From Fragum whitleyi (Eukaryota; Mollusca; Bivalvia; Cardiida; Cardiidae), in contig OX411546.1 of assembly GCA_948146395.1 (NCBI GenBank), positions 24,592,449 to 24,656,448 on the forward strand: a DNA stretch of 64,000 nt, in the 5' to 3' direction. The notes beneath the pieces were generated by a model. That model did not search any database. It was not told the origin of the DNA and saw nothing but the letters and a program-made list of their open reading frames with translations. The translations under genes were made by a program, and so were the position numbers. Every line of letters starts with the position of its first letter. Position 1 is the first letter of the stretch. Below are positions 55,847 to 64,000 of the stretch, one piece after another.

Positions 55847-56270
55847 CAGTAGTAACATCGTGAAATTGACAAGATAAGCGAGATTTTGAACGAAATTGAA
55901 TGAGTAAGAGGATAATGTTTTGGATGATTTTCAAGGAAGGTAAAACATAATCGCTTATTTCGTCAATGGAACGAAATAAGCGATTATTTCACCTCCCTTT
56001 AGAATATTTACGTTCTTTTTTTTTTATTTTGTGTCTTCAAGTATAAATCGGACGTTTAAAAATCAACATCTAGCAATAAAATAGTGCAACTATTTGATCT
56101 ATTAGATTTAAATTGTGACTTTTTTAACTCTCTTAAAGCGTTTGCGAACAATTTCGGAGCGTTTTGGAGTGTTTGAAGTACGTATTTTGAATGAAAAATT
56201 GGAGTGCTGATCGAGTGTTTTTGAGTGATTTATTAGCGGGACCATGCTTAAATCGAGGTATGATTAACTG
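55847..56270 (+). mobile_element. CAG-MITE copy 35, variant subfamily
   Basis: CAGTAGTAACATCGTGAAAT to AGGTATGATTAACTG. Central palindrome TAATCGCTTATTTCGT with its exact inverse, differing from the main family in both arms. Confidence 0.85.
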
Positions 56271-56579
56271 TACCAATTATTTTTATTTATAATGTTGACA
56301 TTTTAGTCACCCAAACGAAGGTATGACCATCCGTGTCTAGACAGATTATCGGCTGACTCATGTAACATTGTATTGTTTAGAAACTGAAGACCTCATTTAC
56401 ATTTTTCATTCACGATTTTCTCATTCTGAGAACAAGTCAAACAGATTTATCAAGACGTTGTCTAAACAGCAGACTGATTGAGACCCGTGATAAACGGTGA
56501 TGCATATGTTACGTTTTGGGGATGGGATATTCCGACATTTCAAGAACTATTCATCCCTTTAAGAAAATAAACCTATGTA

Positions 56580-57005
56580 CAGTTAGTAACCATCGTGTAA
56601 TCGACATGATAAACGAATTCGGAATGTTTTTGAACGAAATTGAATGAGTGAGAGGAGAATGTTTTGGATGATTTTCAAAGGAGGTAAAACATATTGGATA
56701 TTGAACGAAATTAGCAATAACTTTACCTCCCAGTAAAATATGTACGTTCTTTTCTGATACTGTGTTTCAATTACTTTATTATCAGACACTTAAAAATCAC
56801 TATCAAGCAATGAAATGGGTGCAATTATTTGATCTATTAGTTTTAAGTAATGATTATTTTAACTCTTTCGAAGCGTTTGTGAATACTTTTGGAGCGTTTT
56901 TGAGTGATTGAAGTGAGTGTTTTGAATGATAAATCAGAGTGCTTACCGAGTGATTGGGAATGGATTTGATCGAGATTATTGTCAATTTCATGATTTAATT
57001 AACTG
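56580..57005 (+). mobile_element. CAG-MITE copy 36, variant subfamily
   Basis: CAGTTAGTAACCATCGTGTA to CATGATTTAATTAACTG, followed by TA. The palindrome has decayed in its centre relative to copy 35. Confidence 0.85.
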
Positions 57006-57204
57006 TATGTACATGAATGCAAGAGCAGCTGAAATTTCTTATCGTGCCAACCTTGTGTGGGGGAATTATTCATCGTGTAATACATTGGTAAATATATCAG
57101 TTAAGCATGAAAAATCTGAATTGAGCATAAAAAGGTTTTGTTCCATGCAAAAATGAGCCAATGAAATAAGACGATCACAAACTTTGCGAGAAAAAGCTTC
57201 CGTT

Positions 57205-57635
57205 TGTTTTAAGCTTACCTGAGAACGGAGAGCATACTGTGAGCTATTGTGATCGACAGATAACCGACGTCCGTCTGTCAGTTCGTCCGTCCGACAACAA
57301 TTACAAAAAAAACTTATCCTCTGAAACTACTGAACAGAATTTGATCAAATTTCCGAGAAATGATGCTTAAGTCGCGTTTTTTCAAAATACTTCAGAGATT
57401 TTGAATACTGGTCGATATTGGGTCAAAAGGGGCTTTAAAGGTTAAATCTCAACAACAAAAAAAAACTCTGAAAGTACCGGACAGAATTTGACCAAACTTC
57501 ACAGAAATGATCCTTAGGCATGCTTTTTTATATTTCAGTACTTTAAGGATTTAAAATCGAGGCAAAATTGGTTTAAAAAAAGGGACAAAGAAACGAAGGT
57601 GAGTGATATACGACCAACGCGGTCCACTTAGTTGT
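57205..57635 (+). mobile_element. GTGAGCTATTGTGATCG dispersed element (bivalve-type)
   Basis: AAGCTTACCTGAGAACGGAG, GTGAGCTATTGTGATCG, a TCCGTCTGTC tract, then two internal repeats around GAACAGAATTTGATCAAA and GGACAGAATTTGACCAAA, and the end AGGTGAGTGATATACGACCA. I recall this arrangement as an abundant non-coding repeat in bivalve genomes. Its 3' end alone recurs at 59044 and 60201. Confidence 0.6.
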
Positions 57636-57757
57636 TTTTTAGCGAATTGCTAATCGTCTAATTAATAGTTAGAGTAACTCAATTCATGATTTTAATCCGA
57701 ATAGTGGTGAGCTCTTTGAAGAGAATATCTAGAAATTTCTAACTTGTATCTCGAGTT

Positions 57758-58181
57758 ACATGTAACAACATCGTTAAATTGACAAGATGATTGGTTTTGG
57801 AACGATTTCGGAATGAAATTGCATGAGTGGGATGAGTGAGTTTTGAGTTAAATTAGAGGGAGGTACATTTGTAATCCAATGAAGCTAATTTTGTTCATGA
57901 TGAACAAAATTAGTTTTGTTGATTACCTCCCTTTTACAAAATATGCATATAAGTTCTATAAATAGCTTCTACTTTCTTCAAAAACCAATCAGACGCTTAC
58001 AATTTCAATTCTTTCACTATTTTTACTGGATAAAGATATTCTAAATGAAGTTGTTGTTATACATTTTTCAGTGAGCTTGGAACGTTTTAAATGGTTTGTC
58101 TGAATGAACGAATGGAGCGCTGAGAAAGTGATTTTGAAGGATTTGATCCAGATGAATGTCAATTTTACGAAGTTGTTAACT
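57758..58181 (+). mobile_element. CAG-MITE copy 37 (triplication unit 1)
   Basis: ATGTAACAACATCGTTAAAT to ACGAAGTTGTTAACTT. Palindrome centre AATTTTGTTCATGATGAACA. Confidence 0.88.
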
Positions 58182-58232
58182 TACCAAGTTTTCTCCTTTT
58201 TTTGTTTTGTTTTTGCAATAAGTATTGTCTTT

Positions 58233-58549
58233 TATCTTATAACTATACAAATATCTGTGTGATAACAACCCGTATGATATTTTTTATGATATCACATAGT
58301 TATTTTTAGAACAATAATATCATACAGTTATTTTTAGAAACTTGCATTTCGGTGAGAAACATCGACGAAAACAAGACAAAAAGAGGTTATAAGATAAATA
58401 TAATACATACTTAGTGTATTGTATGAAAAAATATCTAACTCGGTTGTGAGAATTGACAATTGTCTCGGCAGAGCCTCGACAATGATCAATTCTCCCAACC
58501 TCGTTAGATATTTTTTTTTCATATAATACACTAAGTATGTATTATATAT
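58233..58549. mobile_element. ~317-bp hairpin insertion specific to unit 1
   Basis: Units 2 and 3 read TATTGTCTTGTACATAATTT without interruption; unit 1 holds this insert. It contains a hairpin with ~68-bp arms (58404-58546, TAATACATACTTAGTGTATT and inverse) around TCTCGGCAGAGCCTCGA, plus a TTATCTTATAAC inverted pair. Confidence 0.8.
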
Positions 58550-59234
58550 GTACATTATTTGTGCGCAAGAAAAATGGTGAGACAAGCAGTATTCAATTCT
58601 GCTCGAGCGAAATTAGCGATATTGTATTCATTATTTAAAAAAATGTCCATTGCTCGTTTATATACTCAATCTTAGATATTTCTAAATTAAGTCTTTCAAA
58701 ATAGCAGTGCGTAGTTGTGAAATTATATCATGACATAACATAACAAAACATAACATGACAATAATCAAGATAATACTTTTATTTAGCAAAAAAGATAGTT
58801 CTTGGAGTTTATCGGTATGTTTGGAGGAAACCTGTCTCAAGATATTTTTATTTCTCTTTTTTTTTTAAATCGCCTTTTTTTCTTTTGTACAACGCCTTTG
58901 CTGATTTAATGGCGATTTCCATAAAACAACAAATAAATGATGGCCATATCTTTTCATAACTATAGACCCACAATTTCAAGTGAGTGATCAAAGATCAATT
59001 TTACATTGAAAATGATAGGAGATAACGGTTTCTCAAAAAGATAGGGACAAAGAAACGAAGGTGAGTGATATACGACCATGGTGGTCAACTGAGTTGTTTT
59101 TAGCGAGTTGCTCATCGTCTAATTAATAGTTAGAGCATTCAATTCATGTTTTTAATCTGAATAGTGGTGAGCTCCTTGGACAGAATATCTAGAAATTTCT
59201 AACTTGTATCTCGAGTTCAATACACCTGCTTATA

Positions 59235-59657
59235 TAGTTAAAAACATCGTGAAATTGACAAGATGATTGGTTTTGAAACGATTTCGGAATGAAATTGAAT
59301 GAGTTGGATGAGTGAGTTTTGAGTTAAATTAGAGGGAGGTATATTTGTAATCCAATGAGGCTAATTTTGTTCATGATGAACAAAGTTAGTTTTGTTGATT
59401 ACCTCCCTTTTACAAAATATGCATATAAGTTCTATAAATAGCTTCTACTTTCTTCAAGAACCAATCAGACGCTTACAACTTCAATTCTTTCACTATTTTT
59501 ACTGGATAAAGATATTCTAAATGAAGTTGTTGTTATACATTTTTCAGTGAGCTTGGAACGTTTTAAATGGTTTGTCTGAATGAACGAATGGAGCGCTGAG
59601 AAAGTGATTTTGAAGGATTTGATCCAGATGAATGTCAATTTTACGGAGTTGTAAACT
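59235..59657 (+). mobile_element. CAG-MITE copy 38 (triplication unit 2)
   Basis: TAGTTAAAAACATCGTGAAA to ACGGAGTTGTAAACTT. It inherited its position from the unit duplication, not from a new insertion. Confidence 0.88.
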
Positions 59658-60391
59658 TACCAAGTTTTCTCCTTTTTTTGTTTTGTTTTTGCTATAAATA
59701 TTGTCTTGTACATAATTTGTGCGCAAGAAAAATGGTGAGACTACCAGTATTCAATTCTGCTCGAGCGAAATTAGCGATATTGTATTCATTATTTCAAAAA
59801 ATGTCCATTGCTCGTTTATATACTCAATCTTAGATATTTCTAAATTAAGTCTTTCAAAATAGCAGTGCGTAGTTGTGAAATTATATCATGACATAACATA
59901 ACAAAACATAACATGACAATAATCAAGATAATACTTTTATTTAGCAAAAAAGATAGTTCTTGGAGTTTATCGGTATGTTTGGAGGAAACCTGTTTCAAGA
60001 TATTTTTATTTCTCTTTTTTTTTAAATCGCCTTTTCTTCTTTTGTACAACGCCTTTGCTGATTTAATGGCGATTTCCATAAAACAACAAATAAATAATGG
60101 CCATCTCTTTTCATAACTATAGACCCACAATTTCAAGTGAGTGATCAAAGATCAATTTTACATTGAAAATGATAGGAGATAACGGTTTCTCAAAAAGATA
60201 GGGACAAAGAAACGAAGGTGAGTGATATACGACCATGGTGGTCAACTGAGTTGTTTTTAGCGAGTTGCTCATCGTCTAATTAATAGTTAGAGCATTCAAT
60301 TCATGTTTTTAATCTGAATAGTGGTGAGCTCCTTGGACAGAATATCTAGAAATTTCTAACTTGTATCTCGAGTTCAATACACCTGCTTATA

Positions 60392-60814
60392 TAGTTAAAA
60401 ACATCGTGAAATTGACAAGATGATTGGTTTTGAAACGATTTCGGAATGAAATTGAATGAGTTGGATGAGTGAGTTTTGAGTTAAATTAGAGGGAGGTATA
60501 TTTGTAATCCAATGAGGCTAATTTTGTTCATGATGAACAAAGTTAGTTTTGTTGATTACCTCCCTTTTACAAAATATGCATATAAGTTCTATAAATAGCT
60601 TCTACTTTCTTCAAGAACCAATCAGACGCTTACAACTTCAATTCTTTCACTATTTTTACTGGATAAAGATATTCTAAATGACGTTGTTGTTATACATTTT
60701 TCAGTGAGCTTGGAACGTTTTAAATGGTTTGTCTGAATGAACGAATGGAGCGCTGAGAAAGTGATTTTGAAGGATTTGATCCAGATGAATGTCAATTTTA
60801 CGGAGTTGTTAACT
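60392..60814 (+). mobile_element. CAG-MITE copy 39 (triplication unit 3)
   Basis: Nearly identical to copy 38; ends ACGGAGTTGTTAACTT. Confidence 0.88.
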
Positions 60815-61643
60815 TACCAAGTTTTCTCCTTTTTTTGTTTTGTTTTTGCTATAAATATTGTCTTGTACATAATTTGTGCGCAAGAAAAATGGTGAGACAA
60901 GCAGTATTCAATTCTGCTCGAGCGAAATTAGCGATATTGTATTCATTATTTAAAAAAATGTCCATTGCTCGTTTATATACTCATTCTTAGATATTTCTAA
61001 ATTAAGTCTTTCAAAATAGCAGTGCGTAGTTGTGAAATTATATCATGACATAATAAAACATAACATGACAATAATCAAGATAATATTTTTATTTAGCAAA
61101 AAAAGATAGTTCTTGGAGTTTATCGGTATGTTTGAAGGAAACCTGTTTCAAGAAGTTTTTTTTATTATTTCTCTTTTTTTAATCGCCTTTTCTTATTTTG
61201 TACAACGTCTTTGCTGATTTAATGGCGATTTCCATATAACAACAATATATAATGGCCATCACTTTACATAACTATCGACGACCATCATCCATTAATCGGT
61301 CTGTGAACTGTTGTTTATCAATAGAATTCTAAAATAACTCCTCATTCGACTTGAACGATTGTATAAGAAATCTCCGTATTTGTTAGTGTTGGAGTTCAAA
61401 TTACATTTCGAATCTAGATAGACTTTCAGAGGCCTCATCATAAAACTCCTTGATTTTATTAGCCGTTCTCGGTGTCATCTCCTTTGACATTTTCCTCAAT
61501 TTAACTGGTGTTCTAGACGGATTCGACATTTCCGAAGGCGAGGGAAAATCGGGATAACTGAGCTTGTTTTAATCCGTTAACATACATATTTTTAAGCATG
61601 GTTCAGTCAGATTCCGTACAATTTCATTGAAAATCAAGGTATA

Positions 61644-61931
61644 CAGTTAGTTACATCATGAAATTGATATTCATCTCATTCAAAACCATTCTAGATCACT
61701 CACTCAGCGCTCCATTCATACATTCCAAACGCTCACTCAAACCATTCAATAACGCTCAAAAATTACTTAAAGATAAGATTAACAATCGCAATTTCACTTA
61801 CATAATTCAAATTTTAAACGTCTGATTGGTCCTTGAAAAGATAGGAAACTATATATAGCACCTGTAGGAATATTTTATTAAAGGGAGGTAATTGATTTAT
61901 TCATCCTGAACAAAATTAGCTTTATTGTATA
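61644..61931 (-). mobile_element. CAG-MITE copy 40, truncated in the palindrome
   Basis: CAGTTAGTTACATCATGAAA to AACAAAATTAGCTTTATTG, preceded by TA. Confidence 0.85.
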
Positions 61932-61972
61932 GAACCTTTTTTTGTCTGCAAAACGCTAAGTAAATACTTTGA

Positions 61973-62053
61973 TCAGACTGTGAATATGCCAAGACTGGCC
62001 AGAGTCTTTGATTTGGGCAAACTTGAAATCGTTGGAAATGTCACGCACAGGCT
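61973..62053 (+). repeat. AGCCTGTGYGTG-family fragment
   Basis: TCAGACTGTG, GACTGGCCAGAGTCTTTG, GTTGGAAATGTCACGCACAG, then GCT. It is the right half of the 12229-12433 element. Confidence 0.7.
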
Positions 62054-62084
62054 TATTTCGTATCGTCACTTTATTCGACGGCTG

Positions 62085-62300
62085 AGGACTGGAAAGTGTC
62101 TGATCGGTCCCTGAAGCCACATTTATCTTATTTTATAATAATACGTAGATTTTTTCTAAAGGGAGGTTACACAGAATCGCTTTCAAAATTGAATTAACTT
62201 CCGTTTATTTCATTCAGTAATCGCATTCAGCTAATTTAATTCAAAATCATTCCTGCGAAATCATTCCCATGGTAAGTTTCTCAATATCATTAAATTTATC
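62085..62300 (-). mobile_element. CAG-MITE copy 41, degenerate
   Basis: GTGTCTGATCGGTCCCTGAA, AAAGGGAGGTTACACAGAAT, TTCAAAATCATTCCTG. Only weak traces of the terminus. Confidence 0.5.
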
Positions 62301-63305
62301 ATTCAATTTAAGGGCAAATAAATATGTCCTTCAGATCAAAATGCCTATTTTAGGACAAAAAACGGACGTTTCAAGACCTAAAAAGCGGACAAAGGCTTCT
62401 TAAAAATCTACAAGTAAAAGAGCAACTGTACTTTAAGACAACGTCAATGTAAAACTTGACTTTTGTAAATGTCTTAAGACACTAATTCAATTCCACGAAA
62501 AACGACAAACAGCTTAATAAAGGCAAAATTTCATTCTCACAAAAAGGCATTACTCTTGCTATTCGTCTTATTCCAGAGGCATGTACATGTAAACTTAATT
62601 TGTCGTATTTAGTTATACTGATATATATATTGAGATTGATTGATTTTTCAGGAGCTTGGGAAAAAAAGGAGTCGAGAGGAAAATGTGGGATAGATCTAAT
62701 ACGTTTTTAAATAGCGATTCATTGCATTGTGACGTCATCGATATACTGGACAGCTTTTATGACCTTCAATAGAGCGAAACTTACGAAAACTGGTTAAAAC
62801 TATTTAAAATTTAACACCGAATTTATCTCAGTGAAGTCATCTCAAATTTGTCTCACTAGAAATCCCAATCATCTGGCGGAAGCATTCAAGATAGATATCA
62901 AGGTAGTTCCTATGAAAAAAAAACGAACAATAAAAAAGAAAAAAAACAATAAGATCGGTTTAAAATGGCGGAAAATTTCGATAGGCATCGTTATATTTGG
63001 ATTTTACCAAATATATCCCTATTCCTCTTAATCGCCGTAGCAGTACTGAAATGTCCTGTGCAATGACGAAATAACTACGTCACTATCTTCCGCTAGCTAT
63101 CTAAACGGAAAAAATACATCATAAGAGACAACACGAGTCATGGCAAACTCATTTGAGCCAATATGTGACATATCCATCAATTTGACATCAGCTAGAGTCG
63201 CATTTATCAGCACAGGAAGTTACAAAGTAAAACTAGAATATTGTCGAACTATCTTTAGATATGTGGGGACCTTATCTATCTATAAATCGTGTAGTGAAGA
63301 CTCCG
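62301..63305. other. Unassigned non-coding stretch
   Basis: No recognised repeat. The Lys-rich ORF at 62831-63031 is low complexity. Confidence 0.3.
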
Positions 63306-63385
63306 GTCAGACTGTGCGGATGCAAAGACTGGCAAAAGTATTTGCTATGCGCACATTAGAAATTGTTGAAATTTCACGCACAGGA
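63306..63385 (+). repeat. AGCCTGTGYGTG-family fragment
   Basis: GGTCAGACTGTGCGGATGC, AAGACTGGCAAAAGT, then GAAATTTCACGCACAGGA. Confidence 0.7.
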
Positions 63386-63483
63386 TCTATTCTATTTTCA
63401 TCAGGGATGACCTATCTTATCACGTATTTTTTTTACATATAATCTAGTCTTCTTACACCCTCGCTGAAAAGTTAAATGGTCCT

Positions 63484-63640
63484 ACAATTAATTTCATCGT
63501 AAAATTGACACTCTCTCCGAATAAAATAATTCAATATCACTCACACAGCGCTCAATTCATTCATCCCAAACACTCACTCAAATCAATCAAAAACGCTCCA
63601 AAATCCAAAATCAATAAAAAAAAAATATAGAAAAAATACT
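63484..63640 (-). mobile_element. CAG-MITE copy 42, outer half
   Basis: TACAATTAATTTCATCGTAA, ATTGACACTCTCTCCG, CCAAACACTCACTCAAATC. It ends before the palindrome. Confidence 0.8.
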
Positions 63641-63829
63641 TAATAGCCAGCTCCTGTTCATCCAGCTGTAAAATTAGGTAGCAGTGTGCTTGGACAACTG
63701 CCTCTCTCAGGGACGTGAGAACATCATGACTGAGTGTTAGAGAGAGTTTTTAAGCTTAGGCTTTCGTCGCAAACGACTTAAAAATAAATTAGTAAAACAT
63801 TTCGAAATCGATCAAGCCGATCAACCTTT

Positions 63830-64000
63830 GATGTAAATCGATCAAATCATTCAACGATGCTTTGGCTTGTTCCGATTGTAAAGTGTCTCATTGGCTAAAA
63901 AAAAGACGCACAAACAAAAAAGTACGTATATTATATCAAAACGGGAGGTAATGAAAATTGCTAATTTTGTTCATCTTGAACAAAATTAGCAATATTTGAT
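63830..64000 (-). mobile_element. CAG-MITE copy 43, cut by window end
   Basis: CGGGAGGTAATGAAAATTGC, then TAATTTTGTTCATCTTGAAC and the start of the return arm run to the last base. The upstream part resembles the variant subfamily. Confidence 0.7.

Larger units (their letters stand above)
55550..57005. repeat. Tandem duplication, ~740-bp units, each with a MITE
   Basis: 55550-56280 and 56288-57005. The ~265-bp host part (GGTATGGCCATCCGTGTCTA, GACTGATTGAGACCCGTGAT, GATGGGATATTCCGACATTT) is about 95% identical between units, and each is followed by a variant CAG-MITE. Confidence 0.9.
57582..61262. repeat. Tandem triplication, 1157-bp basic unit
   Basis: GGGACAAAGAAACGAAGGTG recurs at 57582, 59044 and 60201. 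Units 2 and 3 are nearly identical. Unit 1 is about 305 bp longer because of the hairpin insert at 58233-58549. Each unit carries the end of the bivalve-type element, a CAG-MITE, and ~600 bp of AT-rich sequence with ATAACATAAC tracts. Unit 3 ends near 61262. Confidence 0.93.

Noticed and set aside
59840..60148. 102-codon minus-strand ORF repeated in the triplication
   Set aside because: Low-complexity Lys/Leu content, AT-rich, with no conserved motif; its repetition only reflects the DNA triplication.

Overview
The window reads as repeat-dominated nuclear DNA of an AT-rich marine invertebrate, most likely a bivalve mollusc. Evidence: there are no bacterial-style operons; spliceosomal signals border the only gene-like exons; tRNA-headed SINEs end in a GGCGTTAAA-type tail; one esterase-type non-LTR retrotransposon is nearly complete; and the dispersed element at 57205-57635 (GTGAGCTATTGTGATCG start, GGTGAGTGATAT end) matches one I remember as common in bivalve genomes. 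The bivalve call is inference from memory, not from a search.

Cellular coding content is minimal. Two minus-strand exons have good splice signals and compatible phase: an LDL-receptor class A-like exon (5728-5885) and a probable terminal exon (816-1022). The 3' half of the LDLa exon, with its GTAAGT donor, is amplified as a ~113-bp tandem array (4826-5805).

The main autonomous element is a LINE at about 35.2-40.86 kb. ORF1 (coiled coil, intact SGNH esterase motifs, CCHC knuckle) and ORF2 (APE endonuclease plus reverse transcriptase) lie in one reading frame separated by a single TAG. ORF2 has no in-frame ATG before its first catalytic motif. A run of eight A's near the ORF2 3' end shifts the frame once. 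The element ends in AATAAA and an (ATT)n tail.

The rest is a mosaic of non-autonomous elements. One family, called CAG-MITE here, has terminal repeats starting CAGTTAACAACATCGTGAAA, TA target duplications and a ~66-bp central palindrome; I count about 43 full or partial copies. Further families are TTAA-flanked piggyBac-type MITEs (two 221-bp copies), TTAAGGTAGTGG foldbacks, CCCGTCACGCG foldbacks, TTAGACCACGC elements, a CpG-rich CGCACGG element, two tRNA-derived SINE families, and hairpins that share an apex but not their arms.

Local tandem duplications carry these elements with them. They lie at 31.4-32.9, 41.5-43.6, 55.5-57.0 and 57.6-61.3 kb and give filled/empty-site comparisons that define some element boundaries. 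Coordinates of degenerate repeats are approximate (about 10-20 bp), and family names are provisional labels.
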